A stretch of 64,000 nt of DNA from Rhododendron vialii (lineage: Eukaryota; Streptophyta; Magnoliopsida; Ericales; Ericaceae), in assembly GCF_030253575.1 (NCBI RefSeq), contig NC_080563.1, positions 36,007,001 through 36,071,000 on the forward strand. The letters are read 5' to 3'. Both the position numbers and the translations under genes were made by a program. The notes under the pieces were generated by a model. That model saw only the letters and a program-made list of their open reading frames with translations. It was not told the DNA's origin and searched no databases. Positions 17,503 to 36,004 of the stretch are shown here, piece by piece (position 1 is the stretch's first letter; every line of letters starts with the position of its first letter).

Positions 17503-20500
17503 GCAAAAATTTGTTGCTGCATTCTGCTGGTATATAGTTGGGTTTTTTTACAATAACTGAAGTGTTTGAACCAGATTATGCGCACCTCGATTAATCTCCG
17601 GAGGACGAATCACACTGCTCACTTACGGGGGGGTTTTTTGTTTTTTTTGAGATGTTCACTTATGAGGTTGTGTTTGTAAACTTTTTCTTAAAATCTCTTG
17701 CCACTTTCTTTTTCTGAACTTATTGTTTGGATTTATTTGAAAAACACGATATATCTAAACCATTGGATATACAATAGCAGTAGGTTTTATTAATTTTCTC
17801 AATAATACTCTGTAAGATTGGGATTATTTATGTATCTTATTTTGTTATATATCAATTCAGTCAGGTCGAACAAGCAAGGTTCATGAGTAATCTTGTGGCT
17901 AAAAAAATCAGAAATTCTTCTTGGATGATCCCATTTTCAAGTCGTCAATAAAAAATTTCAAGTGATTAATTACTGATGAACATTATTGGTTTTAGCCGGC
18001 AGCTATCCTTTTTTTTAATAATTCAAGTGTTCGGGTTGGCTTACGCATACTTTTGACTAATCCTTGGGTCTGATTCCACCTCCCATTTGCGGGTAGTCCA
18101 ATTAAAATCCAAGCAAAGATGCCTGTAATCTTTCGTAGGAATAAGAATTTCATTACCAAAAATCAAATTCCTAGTAATTCGATACCCAGGGTAGTTCTAT
18201 TCCGACGTTTGGATTAATTAAGTAATCTTCTTTAGGAATCATTTATTTTGAAAATATTTTAAAGTCAAACGTTTCCTTTTTATATTGATTGAGTCAGGAA
18301 TCCAAGATTCTCATGGGGGTAAGAGAGATCAGATTCCTCATGAATTGGGAGATCAATAATCTCATTCTCCTTCTCACTCTTCACAAACATAGGAATGTTA
18401 GAGTTCTGAAATCACATTCCCATTCTCCTTTAAGATACCTGTCTTTCATGTATCCTGACTAACCCTGAGGCTCAATTCTACTGTTCACTAAAAATTGGTG
18501 GAAATTTCCATTTGGACTTATCCTAAAAGAGTTATTAATACCTTAGAACATGTTCGTATTGAGATTTTAGACCCATTTTTTTCTACACACAGTTCCTAAT
18601 AAATTTTCTATCCAATTGTTACTCTCATTTCTCTATCTATCTTTCTCCATTTATTTTACCAAAAAACTTCCTGAAGTCTCAAATTGAACATCACTACCGA
18701 ATTTTTGAACGTGAGACTTTAGGAGGCAGATAACGGATTTGTTTTGATCATCCGTCTGTAGTAGGTATCCTTGTCCATGTGGCTTGGGGCTTGACGAATC
18801 GGTGATTTTTAATTTGTGAAATGCAGGTACAGTTAGGAGCGTAGGAGGGTGTGGTTATCACGTGCCGGATCTACCACAGATTCGAACCCTCCATAGAAAA
18901 TGATAGGAGTACTATCTTAACTGAGAAGCACAGATGGAAAATCAAGTATATAGGGACCTGGCCAAGGAGGCTGCACCCTAGGTTGGGCCCTATTTTTCAG
19001 GATCTTCTTTCTTTTCCTTTTTTGATCTCCGGCAACTTCGTTGTTAATTTGCGGATTTTTTTCAACCTCAGCTGATATTAGATTTATTTTTTCTATTTCT
19101 TTAGTAAGAAAAAATCAAATATTTTGACCAACAACTTATCAAAGAAAAATCATTAAGAGCGAAAAATAAAGCACTACTTACAAAAAAAAATTAATTTAGT
19201 CCAAACTCAGGGTAACCTCTCGCCCAAACTCATGCTAAATCAACTCGTGAGAGGGGTTTAGGCTCCGTTCCGGAACCAAAAAAAAAAATTTATTTTTTAA
19301 GAAGGCAATTTCAAGTTCAAATATTATGGACTTATTGAAATCTAAAAATATATAATATGGATCTTTTTTGGAAGATCTCGATGAAATCTTTTATACGATG
19401 CAAAAAAAATTGAAAAATTATTTGTCATTTACTTTATTTTTAAGTTTAAAAATGTAAAATAAGCTGTTTATTTTTTAAAAAAATTTCTGAAATAGGACCT
19501 TAGGTCGAGACTAGAGAGCTTCTCGAAAGTTTCCTGTTGATGGTTGTGAGGTAGCTGAGATACCCTCCTACCAAAAAGTCCAAAACCACCAACACTTGCA
19601 CTGACAAATACGAGTAATGCACAACACACTCACATGGGTGTGTGAGTCCCATGTACACTAACGGTGCATTGTGTGTAGAGCCCACGCACCTCTGGTGCAG
19701 GTTCCTTGAGCCCTCTGTCGTAGTGCCACTCTTTAGTGGCGAGGCTCTTGGGCCTGCATCAGCTGGACTGGCTCTCACATCAGGAGTTTGTGTATTATGT
19801 GTGTGTGTTTAAAGGGTCTATTATACCCTCTCTAGTCAGCAATTGCCTAGGTAAGTTGGTATATGAAATTACTCTCTTCCTCTCCTTCAAAGTGGAAAAG
19901 TGTTTGCAAGAGTCCCTACTCTCTTCATTTTTGAATTGCCGCCATAGACGGAGTTCTTTTTTCTTTTCTTTTTTGTAATGGAGGAACATTCCTACAACAA
20001 AGCCACTAAATAGACCTAACTCTGCAACCCAAACCTCTGGTGCCAGACCTTGAGGAGTACTTCCAAAGAAAGTCTGTGCATCTGCCTGAACCACTGAGGC
20101 AATCCCTCGGTGTGTATGTTTGTTACCTTTATTTGTTTTTGTTTTTCTACTGTTCTTTCTTGTTTTGCTTGTTTCTCTTTTCTAGTTCCTACAGGGCCTT
20201 CCCTCTGGTTTTGTGGGCTTGAGAGAGAGAGAGAACGAGAGATTTCGATCGTGGGTGCTTCTCTTTTGGTATTCTGTTCCGGCAACTGACAACCTATGAT
20301 CCCGACATTTTGGTGGTTCTCTGGTGGCAGCAAGATGGCAAGTTAAGGCGATTTACAGCAGCGATGGCGGTAGCATCGCACCAAAAACAGACTTATTACT
20401 AAACCATTTCTAAAACCACGGCTTTATTTTTGGCTGCTATTCCTTTACGTTGTGTACTTTAAGACATTTGGATCCGTGTTGCATACTTGCATGTTTTTTC

Positions 20501-21019
20501 TCCTCGAATATTGGATGTTTGAATTTTGCTTAAATTGTGCTGCAGTTTTCTCTCTCAGTATCAACTGCTTTTTATGATTTCTCAGAAGGAAAAAAAAAGA
20601 AAAAGAAAAAAAAGAGGATTGGCGGGACGAATAAGGGTGCTTGGTACAGTTCCAAAATTGCTAATGGGCATTAGGGCATTGTTGATTCGTCATTTCATGA
20701 GTTGAAATATAATCTAATGTCATGTGTTGACGATGATTAGCGAAGTGTTTTTGTCGTGATTCTTGTTCTGTGAAGAAAAACTCATCTTGCGAAGACCAGA
20801 AGCGTTGTCTACGCGCAAATTGATAAAGCATGTCCTATTAAAACAACTAAACAAAATTAAGATCCCAAAACAAAAATACCAAAGAACCATAAACATCTCC
20901 AAATGGACAGGTAATTAGTAATTACAAAATTACATATTGAATTCCTTACTATAGTCTATAGGAAGTTAAAATCAACCCTAACTTCAACAAGATTGCAGAA
21001 CTTTCTGAGCGCACAGGCC
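17503..21019. other. Intergenic region with repeat remnants
   Basis: No convincing gene. Au-SINE-like tail fragments occur at about 17577-17610 (tgcgcacctcgattaatc) and 18030-18100 (ggcttacgcatacttttgac). A possible small hairpin element lies at 18548-18695 with ends 'atgttcgtattgagatttt' and its inverse. The MITE at 19261-19499 is listed separately. The frames around 19.5-20.3 kb are short, overlap on both strands and match no family I recognise. Confidence 0.5.
19261..19499. mobile_element. MITE (family B), second copy
   Basis: The left end 'ggctccgttccggaac' and right end 'tttctgaaataggacc' are imperfect inverted repeats. They are flanked by TTA on both sides, which would suit a 3-bp PIF/Harbinger-type target duplication. 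The AT-rich body matches the copy at 6752-6978. Confidence 0.6.
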
Positions 21020-26304
<5,285 letters not shown>

Positions 26305-29300
26305 TTACAATGGACACACAAATTCGCCACTTGCTCCTATATCTTCTATATCTGCATCATCATCATCCAAGTCATCAACTAGATCCGTGCTGCCTCCCAT
26401 AAACCGATCCCCGATCATGAGCCCCTCAGAAGGTTTCCGTGCCTCCTGTATTATCACCAGTACCTCTTCCATGCTTTGGGAGGGATTATTTACGTCAAAG
26501 CTTTGGTAGGTTCCTCCTTCCATCAATTCAATAGGCAAGTTCTTTAAAAACCATAGATGTCTTTTGATTTCTGGCATTGTTATTCTCTGAAAGTAGCAGT
26601 GGAATTGTTAAGCATGAAACCCCAGGTATATCTAACAGGTGTATTATATTCATGACATAATGTTAGGATGTGGATATATGGCAAGGCAAGTGTGGAATCC
26701 ACATTGTTTCCTGACTGAGCCATGGATCTTTACATTTCAATTACTGTAATTTTCAGCTCTCAATTTTCTTCTTGTCCGCTTACAAACTCACTTCGTAAAT
26801 CAAAACAGGAATCAGTTTCAAGAATGAAACCATGGCGGTGAGTAGATCTTACATAAAAAAATATATTTAGCTTTTCTAAAAACCATTAAAGCTGGTGGCA
26901 CCCAAAGTGGGAAGGCAACATATATCGGGTCCATATCTTTGTTACATGGACTTGTGTGGGTCCAAGTACACTAGAACAAGGTAGAGTTCATGTTTGTTTG
27001 ACATTTTTCTATGTAGTGAGGTCAATCTGTTTACAAACCAAAATCAAGGATTTCATACGTGAAACGGAGTTCTACCCATAGGTATCTGATAAACTCGACT
27101 ACATAGACATAATAAATGACTCGAAATCCAACCAGGCATGCTGGACACATATCACATACCCATGTGTCAAGTGTCTGACAGTTGCCCTTCACAAATTAGA
27201 GGTCCACGAGACGTAATTTGTGTCTAAAATAGTGGGTCTTGAGTCTCTTGACTCTTAATAACTTCTTCCAACTGTTTGGTACAAAAGATTAAGGTGCAAA
27301 CAGAAGCTTCAGTATCGATCAGGGAAAAAAAAGAAGCAGCTTCATTGAGTCAAATTATTTGATAGACGATAGTTACCTTTTCTGGGTTAGCCACAAATAT
27401 CCTGGACAGAAGATGTCTACACTCTATGGAAATACGGACATAATCTGGAATTGAATAATGTACATCAAGTATCCGCTGTCAGGCACCAAAATAATTCGAT
27501 CAGAACTATCCAACAGGACAACAACAATAGCTGTAACAAATAATAACGAGAAATTTGTACTCTTACACAGATAGTATTTCTGAAGTTATTAGGTTCTGCG
27601 GGATCTTGAAAGGGATAAGCTCCAACAAGCATCACATATAAAGTGACCCCACAAGACCACACATCTGCAAGCTATAGTTCTTGAAAATTAGATCTAGAGA
27701 ACGCATTTTAAGTGTCAAGTGAAGGAAATCAAGTGCAGGAAAAGAGAACAAAAGTGTATCGTATCACCTTTCCATCATATTCTCTTTTTGACAGGACCTC
27801 AGGTGCAATGTAGGCTGGTGTTCCAACAGTCGATTTTGGTTGAGAATGAAATACAGCTGACTGCAAGACCAGGTGACAAAATGCTTTAAGCAGATTTCTC
27901 AAGTAAAAGAGGTTTAGGTGCAAATGATAAATTAATTACCTTGGAGTATCCAAAATCACATATTTTGACACGTGGTGCCGCGCTTCCATCTAAAAGTGTA
28001 TTTTCAAGCTTTAGATCCCTATGACAAATTTCCTGCAACATGTGAAAGTGAAACTCTTTGAAACTAAGACCGCTAGACTCAGCTACTCCTAATTTGTGAT
28101 GGAGAAGATCGAAATTAATACCATTGAATGACAGTAGCTGACCCCTGATATCAACTGTTGAAAAAAGAATCTTGCCTGATACAGATCAGAGCCGATTATC
28201 AGTGGTACTGATAACTTCGAGGAATAGATAGTGCATTGCATAAAAATGATAAAGCTATGTGCCGCATCAAAGTTAGCAATTATGAAACGAGTATCCACAT
28301 ACTATATTCAGCTACTGATAACTCTTAAAGGAATACGAAATGTGGCTGATCGATAGTGCACTGGATCCAAATGAAAAGCCTATATGCCTCAGAAAAGTAG
28401 ATAATTATGAAGTGTGTTTGAACGTAATCATTCAGCTACTGATACCTTTAAGGAATAAGAAATGGAGCTAATATTGCATTGGATCCAAATGCAAAAACTC
28501 TCTCCCTCAAAAAAGTTAAATATTGTGAAACAAGAATCAAGGTAGTATATTCAGGAAAACATACTATGTTGCTTAGACTAACAGCAACATAGAATAGAGA
28601 GTAGAAATTCTGAGAACCAGCAAAGAACGTCTGATTGAAATGACATTATCCCACAGAAGAAAGGATCCATTTTCAAAATGATGATGCAAAATGTTTTGAA
28701 ATAGCTTCTCAAAAAATAGTGACATTATATCCATAATGCAATCATGGGCTGTCATTCAAATTGAATGAGTGATTGACTTGCTTCACACACCATATAAAAA
28801 TCATGCCTGATATGAATAAATTCCTTCCCATGGCCCTTGATGGTGCAAGATTTTAACTAACCATTTTTTATATTTTCAAAAAAGTTGAGCTTTTTTTTTT
28901 TCGGCTTTTGTCTTTTTGAGGTTGCTTTTTTCGGCTAAAAAAATCATGGCAAAGGGCAGACTATTTGAGCTGAACAAGCCACCTCTTCTAGGGCCTAAAA
29001 AAGCAACTTCTCTCTTTCTGCTTTACCTCGTCCTCATTGAATCTGCCAGCATTGCATATCCTCTGGAAGAGCTCTCCTCCCGCGGCATACTCCATCACTA
29101 TGGCAAGATGAGTAGGTGTAAGTAAGACCTGCAATCGAAAGCGCTTACTGACTTTAACTGTTGAAGCTTAATTCAATCATATAATAATGAGCAAATTCAG
29201 AAAAGTCACGCTTTAACTTATTTAACCAGCAAATTATAACAGAAAAGCTCCTAATGTTTCTCAGCATTCAGACCAAGGCATGATAACAATTCACCACAAA

Positions 29301-30716
29301 GCTCTTTGGTCCACAGAATTCAAAGTGGATTTCAAGGCCTTCATTATTCAATGCCACTACTATGTTTACAAACAAAAATTACAGTCCATTCACAATGTGA
29401 CATGTGGCACCTTTGAGGAGCAAATATGCAACCTCCCGATTTGGTCACGACGCACTTGGGGGGCTCTTTCAATTTAAATTGGATATAATCCCATCCCAAT
29501 ACATCGGATGTTGTTGGATGTGCTTCGCACCTAATTTCTAAGAGATGGTTAAGCCACTTCCTCATGCCATCTATTGTCTCTCTAGTCAGTTAAGCCCTGA
29601 GTCCTTCTTGACTTGACCCACTAAACATCAGGGTATAGAGTTCTGCAGCTTCTGCCTACTCAGTTCATGCACATCATATTGTTGGACACGCTTCACAGCT
29701 AAAATTTACATTCAAATGTACTTTGCTTCCATCCAAACCCAGCATCAATTTTCTCCCACTTCGGGTTCAGTCTACTTCAGGTTCAATTACAAGAACTCCT
29801 GCTCGTACTTGATTTCACCCGTTGGTAATCTCCATAGTTTATAGTATTATTGCACTGACATTTAATTTCAAGCTCTACGCCTCTCACTTATTCACTCTTG
29901 GACTGAAACTATTGAAGTTCTGTCATTGAGTCAAAGAAAGGGCCAGTGACCTTGCCATCATCCAGCTGTATATACAGGCTTAAGGCGTTACTCACGGTTG
30001 CTTGGTAAAAGTTGGATTTTTGGCAAGCACGCCTACGCCCATTGGAAACGATGATGTAAACCACAGAGGGCCTATGTGTTTACCCTTGAGAAACACACTG
30101 TTTAGTGAACAATTGAGCTAAAATTAATTTCCCTTGAATGGACCGACTCCAGTAAAATGTGAGGCAATTTCTTTTCTAATTCAAGATTGAGAAGCAAAGT
30201 GTAATACTGTATCATTCCTAACCTATGAAAGCATAAGCCTGTTCTCACTGCAAAGAAAAAACCACATAAAAACCAAGCGTCCATAACAGAAGGACAGTTC
30301 AAAATTACTTAAATAGATACTATGCAGACCATAACATCCCATTCTTGAGCAACAGTTCAATGGAAAATCAGAGCATAGGTTCGTCACAATAAAAACAAAC
30401 CTCTTTGAATCTAACGATATTGGGATGCTTCAATGACCTGTGATTCATGATTTCCCTCTGTACATGTTCATCAATCTGCAGCAATATTTTATTTTTTTAC
30501 AAATTAATCTCACAATTAACCCAAAACAAGCAATACCCAGATGGGAAAAATGGATACCCACAAAGAATTCAACCGTGAAATTCAATATAAACTAACCTTT
30601 TGGCCTCTCTCGATGAATTTGACAGCAAATTGCTCTCTGGTCCACTTATCTCTAACAAGCTTGGCGACTCCGAAGTTACCAAACCCTAAGTCTTTCACAA
30701 TTTCGTAGCGCTCCAT
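26305..30716 (-). CDS. SnRK2 protein kinase, subclass II (SnRK2.7/2.8-like)
   Basis: A serine/threonine kinase of the sucrose-non-fermenting-1-related family 2, which acts in osmotic-stress and abscisic-acid signalling. Nine exons, all with GT-AG borders: 30597-30716, 30401-30475, 29027-29128, 28122-28175, 27940-28032, 27768-27860, 27567-27671, 27377-27475 and 26305-26586. They give 340 aa, and the 54-, 93-, 93-, 105- and 99-bp exons are the family pattern. Visible motifs are the glycine loop [10 protein letters not shown] (11-20), K33 in [16 protein letters not shown] with D123, DFG at 143-145 and activation loop [12 protein letters not shown] (S158/T159). The C-terminal tail is acidic ([17 protein letters not shown]). 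Start [11 protein letters not shown] is the family start, and [10 protein letters not shown] supports subclass II. Intron 2 (about 1.3 kb) and intron 3 (0.85 kb) are long. No breaks were seen. Confidence 0.95.
28190..28560. repeat. Three diverged tandem units of about 125 bp in SnRK2 intron 3
   Basis: Each unit has 'ctactgataac..tt.aaggaata', 'atagtgcactggatccaaatg' or a variant, and 'gttagataattatgaa'-like sequence. Units start near 28190, 28310 and 28433. The array is old, with many substitutions. Confidence 0.65.
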
Positions 30717-30836
30717 CACTTCCAAGACGATCGAAGGTGCAAAGACTTCAGAGTAAAGACTTCAGAGTCCCACTTTTTCACTCTTTCTCTACCAATTCTT
30801 TACTATTTAGATTGGTCCAGAAGTGGGGAAATTTTA

Positions 30837-32010
30837 GGGAAAATTTCAAAAAAGCCCCTGAACTTTCTGACAACTTGCAAAAAAATACCTAAACTTTCAC
30901 TATTAACAAAAAAACACCTAAACTTAGCATTCCGTTAGCAATTAAACCCCTGCCGTCCAATTCCGTCAATTTTTAACGGATGGAGCTAACGGAAGGTGTT
31001 AACTTTTTATTTTTTTACTTTTTACATTCAAAAATTACTTTTAACGCTTTCTTTTTTTATTGGTAAATAAATATGCAATTAAGTTCTTTTTTCTCTTATT
31101 ATTTATCGAAAATTACTTTAACCCTATTTTTTATTTTCAAATTTTACCTTTCCCCCCCGCTCTCTCTCCCTTTTTTTCTTATTAGAATCGACTCCACACC
31201 ACCAATTAACCTCACAACCAACCGCCAAAGCCTTAGCTACAATTTCAGAAATTCAAAAGTTCTTTTAACCTCCTCTTTGTAACCTTTTCTTTTTTTTACT
31301 ACTTTTACTTCCAAAAATTACTTTTAACTCATTCTTTTTTTTAGTCATAAATAAATATGCAATAAATAGTAAAAATGGGTTAAAGTTATTATTATAAATA
31401 GCAAAGATTAGAGTTAAAGTAATTTTTGATAAATAGTATGAAAAAAAACTTTATTTCATATTTATTTACTACTAAAAATAAAGAGTTAAAAGTAATTTTG
31501 GAAGTAAAAAATATAAAAAACAAGAATGCTAAAAAAAAAGAGTAATTTCGAATTTCTAAAATTAGAACTAGAGCTTTGGCAGTTGATTGGTGGAGTGGGG
31601 TTAAAGTTCTAAAAAAAAAGAGGGAGAGAGAGAGAGAGAGAGAGAAGGGAAAAGGTAAAATTTGAAAGTAATAAAAAAGATGGTGGTTAAAGTTATTTTT
31701 GTAAATAGTAAAAAATAGAGTTAAAGTAACTTTTGATAAATAGTAAGAAAAAAAAAAGAACTTTATTGCATATTTATATACCAATAAAAAAAAAGAAAGA
31801 GTTAAAAGTAATTTTTGAATCTAAAAAGTAAAAAAAAAAAAAAAGTTAACGCCTTCCGTTAGCTCCATCCATTAAAAATTGACGGAATTGGACGGCAGGG
31901 GTTTAATTGCTAACAGAATGCTAAGTTTAGGTGTTTTTTTGTTAATAGTGAAAGCTCAGGTGTTTTTTTGCAAATTGTCAAAAAGTTCAGGAGCTTTTTT
32001 GAAAATTTCC
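30837..32010. mobile_element. 1.17-kb full-length foldback element upstream of SnRK2
   Basis: The termini GGGAAAATTTCAAAAAAG and the inverse of CTTTTTTGAAAATTTCC pair. The arms continue as inverted copies inwards: 'ccttccgttagctccatcc', 'caattccgtcaatttttaacgg', 'gcaggggtttaattgctaac', then the repeated 'aaaagtaatttttgataaatag' blocks up to a loop near 31.4 kb. It is flanked by AAATTTTA on both sides (about 30829-30836 and 32013-32020), a possible 8-bp target duplication, though the site is AT-rich. The long terminal inverted repeats resemble non-autonomous Mutator-like foldback elements. Frames inside are shadows of the repeat. Confidence 0.8.
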
Positions 32011-32124
32011 AAAAATTTTATGTACAGATGAAAAAAAGTGGGATGGCTTTTTCAGGCGTTATAACAGAGCCTGCTATTCGTAAGATTTGCGGGAAATTAC
32101 ACAAAGAAAAATGTGTTTGGATTC

Positions 32125-32385
32125 ATTTTGAATCCCATTAAAATTTTAAAAAATATTATAAATTTTTTAATATTATTTTATAAAATTTTTGTAAAAAATC
32201 AATTCTAACGGATATCGAAAAATATTACTTTTGGATTTATAGGGACGAACTGAGCAGTTTCGCTTTACAAATCCAAAAGTAACACTTACCGATATCTGTT
32301 GGAGTTGATTTTTTATAGGATTCATAAAATAATATTTAAAAAATTATGAATAATTTTTTAAATTTTTGTAAAACCTGAAATAGGC
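32125..32385. mobile_element. Hairpin MITE-like element, about 260 bp
   Basis: Two arms pair around a centre near 32250: 'aattctaacggatatcg' and 'ttacttttggatttatag' on the left recur inverted as 'aaatccaaaagtaacac' and 'cgatatctgttggagttg' on the right. The rest is AT-rich with imperfect pairing. No clear target duplication. Confidence 0.6.
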
Positions 32386-35300
32386 CTATACACATTTTTT
32401 TTACGTGATTCCTTGCAAAAAAATTTTGCGATTAGAATTTCCGTTACATGGCTGTGATCTAACGAGCTTTTCACTACTCCGCAAGAGACAAAAACTAGTG
32501 TTTTGGTTACTGTCAGTCTGTCAGAAACTCGGAGTATGCAAGTACCAATAAAAGTTAGTAGTACTAAAATAAATATTTTGAGTTTAATTTTGGTAATTGG
32601 TTTTGGCACTTTATTTTTAATTATTGATGTTACACTTTGTATCTTAATCATGTGGAATTAAAAAATAAAAAATAGAGTGTCAAAATCACATCTCTTAACT
32701 ATTCTACATTTTGAGAGAAGTTACACTATGCTACATTTTTATGGGAAAGGAAATGTGAAGTGAAAACCATTACAGAGTGGAGTATGAACCACAACTGAAA
32801 CACCGGTTGAAAATCTGGCTAAATTGGACAGAGTTATAAACACCACGCTCACGGGTTGTTTGGTGGTCGAAACTTGGAATCATGTGTTTGTTTCTCTTAG
32901 ATATTAGAGTAATACATAAAAAGTCGCAAATTCAAAATCTCGGTCTGAGTTGTTATCAACTCCTCTAGGGATACTAGTGTTGTAAGGGAGAATTTGCTCT
33001 ATTCATTTTTCTTTTATCGGCACTATTTATTTTCTAGGAAGTAATTTTCAGTCAATCTTGCAAAAAAGTTAATGGAACTGGACCGTCTTATTATGGGATT
33101 GAACGATATGTCCAAGTACATTGTAGGCTCATCCTGGGCCCATTTTGATGATTGGACACTCTCATTTTTTAAACTCTTTGAGTTCACCTATCATGCCAAA
33201 AGTTATGTTCATCCTATATCGATTAATATGTTTTCAAAACATATTTGTGTTGCAAAAAAAAAGAAGGAAAATGCTAACCATGGCTCTTTTAAGACAGATA
33301 ATGTGTAGAAAGTGCCACGCTACTTAAGAAAACTGTATTAATATTCGTGCAAGTATATTGATATCTTTAAAATGTGTATTAAAATTTCAACTTGTTTGAC
33401 ATTATATATTTGCATGTTATCTACCACTTAACGGACGGTTATTAGCAAGACCCACAAATAAATTAGGATTCAATGTTTCAAACTTTATTTTTCTCACTAT
33501 TTACAATGTAAGTATATATGTTTCAAAAATGAATCAGTCAATATCTAATGAATGTGATTTTTGACATGAATAGTGCACAAAGAGTTCAAAAAGTAAAATA
33601 ATTTTGATCATCAAAGTGGGTCCAGAAAGAACTCATAAAACACTTTGGTCAGGACCGTCCAACCCCATAAGGGGACCGGAGAGGATCCCTTTCCAAATCA
33701 ATTTCATAATATTAGACTATAATTTTAGGCCGACCAATTAATAATTCGATCATACACTAACTGACATCCAAATATTATTTTCTATAAGAATTACTAAAAA
33801 ATGAAACTCTACAAAATAAATGAATTTGATCGTCGAATTAGGACTTGGTGTGGAACCTTGACAAAGCCAATAATCATCCATTTTTTTGATGTGGTCAACA
33901 AATTAGCAATTTTAGTTTTTATTTGGTTCGGATCCTTTCGAATTATTTTGTTTGAAAGATTTGAAAGATGTTGACCGGTAAAATATGGAGAGAGAATCTT
34001 AACCTGAGAGGGAGAAGACGAATAGTTGTCTTTTCAGGTTAAACGTGATGCGAAAAAGAGATATATTGGACTGTCATTTATTGTACGACATGAAAAATTA
34101 TTTATTATATAATAGATCCGAAAGCAACAATGTTGGCCTCATCTCAAAAACTATAGAATGGAGTCACCATTGTGTTTTCATGCCAATACGAAAGGTTTTG
34201 GAAGATGATGGCAGACGTACAAAATATTGAGAGAGAGAGAGAGAGAGGGGCTCATGACTCATGAGTTCAGTTTATGTTAGGTTGTCGTTCGTTGTGCAAC
34301 ACAAAATGTCATTGTGTTATTTTAAAGAACTTATTTAAAGGGTTAGACAATAATAATGTTATCGAAATATTGAGAGAGGAGCTAAACCCACACGACACCT
34401 AGGTTTGATTTCCCTTTAAACTTTGGCCTGATTGTTTTAAGTTAATACTAGTACTTTTTAGTTCAATAGAGAATAAATTTGGCAAAATTCAAAAGTGTTG
34501 AAAAATAAAAGTCAAAACTTTTAAAATTTCAGAATTATTTCTTGTCCACATAGAACACTTTTAAAAAATTTATAAATCTTTCTCCAAAATCAATTATGTT
34601 AACCAATAACACATGTATAATATAATGCTAATAAGAATAATTTTCACAAATAATTTACAGACGAAGTGTTAAAAATAGTGGTTCTCAATTTTTACTTTCC
34701 ACTTGTCCCTCCCAAACGATTCTTTGAAATCTAGTCAGGACAAAATAAAAAATATACTAACCTATATCCACTAATTTAGTAAATGAACACCCATAAAAAG
34801 AACAGTCTAAAATGAAATCTGGACCGTAATAAAGGGACTGATGGGTAGCTTTATTTATGTTCTTACAAATTTACTAAATGTACATGTTGGTTCATGATTG
34901 CTAACTTATTATTCAATAAAAAACGCACTTCAACAACGGAATTCTCTCCAAGAATTTATCATCATATATGACTCAAATACACTTGTATGATTACAAACTT
35001 ATACTTACTACTTCTTCTCTTTAAAGTTGTGTGATAGCAACGGTTTAGAATTGGTTAAAAAGAGAGCAGAAGAATGAACTTCAACAACTGATTTCTCTCT
35101 AGGAACATATCCTGACTACAAATTCATGTGGTGTGGTTTAAGACAAATTGATATATTATTGGACTTGCCCTTAGTACATGGACTTGCTCATATAAGTTCA
35201 TGTACTTGTTTATTGTTTTTGTTAAATTTGCACCCAAAATAAGGGCAAAATGGTCCGACGGGGAATGGTACTTTATACTACTTGTAATTATCTATGGGAG

Positions 35301-35387
35301 ATGTGCAATGATTTTTTTATTTCAAAGCTGGCCCTTGAACTTGTACAGTATTTTTTTTTTCCCCTTGCCAAGCGGCATATATCAACG
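32386..35387. other. Intergenic region without recognised genes
   Basis: AT-rich DNA with only short open frames on both strands and no recognisable domain. A (GA)n run lies near 34230-34247. I see no RNA gene or clear mobile element here. Confidence 0.5.
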
Positions 35388-35684
35388 GTAGGGGTGTGTA
35401 CGGATCGGGTTCGGGTCCGGATCCGACATGTCGGGTATCAATTTTTTTTTTTGGCTCCGAACCCGAACCGAACAAGTGAGAATAATCGTCCGCGTGCCTA
35501 ATTTTTTTGGTCGGGTCAGGTAAGAAAAACAACACTCCGAGTCCCGAACCAAAAAATTGATTTTTTACAAAAAAAAAAATGAACCCATACCCAACAGAAT
35601 CACATGTTCGGCCCTGCCCGAGACCCTTCGGGTCGGACCCGTTGGGTCGGACCCTTCGGGTCACGAGTTTTTTGCACATCCCTA
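35388..35684. mobile_element. hAT-like MITE with 8-bp target duplication
   Basis: The ends TAGGGGTGTGTACGG and the inverse of 'gcacatcccta' match. The body is rich in 'cgggtcggaccc'-type words that fold on themselves. Flanks are ATCAACGG on the left and ATCAATGG on the right, an 8-bp target duplication with one mismatch, the size used by hAT transposases. Confidence 0.75.
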
Positions 35685-36004
35685 ATCAATGGTATCAACG
35701 GGGGTTTGGAGTTTAAAGGTTGTTCATAGCTCTAAAACACAAACGTTCCTGATGTGGCTCGAACTCGAGTGTAATTTTGTTTACCCTTTTTAAAAGAGAG
35801 TGAATATTATCATTCCTCTTATTGGTTGAAATGGTATAGGTTCTATCCATACAATACATTTTTTTGTAACATAACATCACTTTATGATGAAATTCATACT
35901 ATTTTACCCAATAGAAAAGAAGGTGATGTTCATCATCTTTTAAGGAGGGTGGACAAAACTGAACTCATTATCAAATCCTAACCTCCCACAAGAGAAGGAC
36001 TGAG

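Noticed and set aside
31392-31784. 130-aa minus-strand frame rich in Phe, Leu and Ser
   Set aside because: It lies wholly inside the foldback element at 30837-32010 and its sequence is the translation of T-rich and (CT)n repeats.
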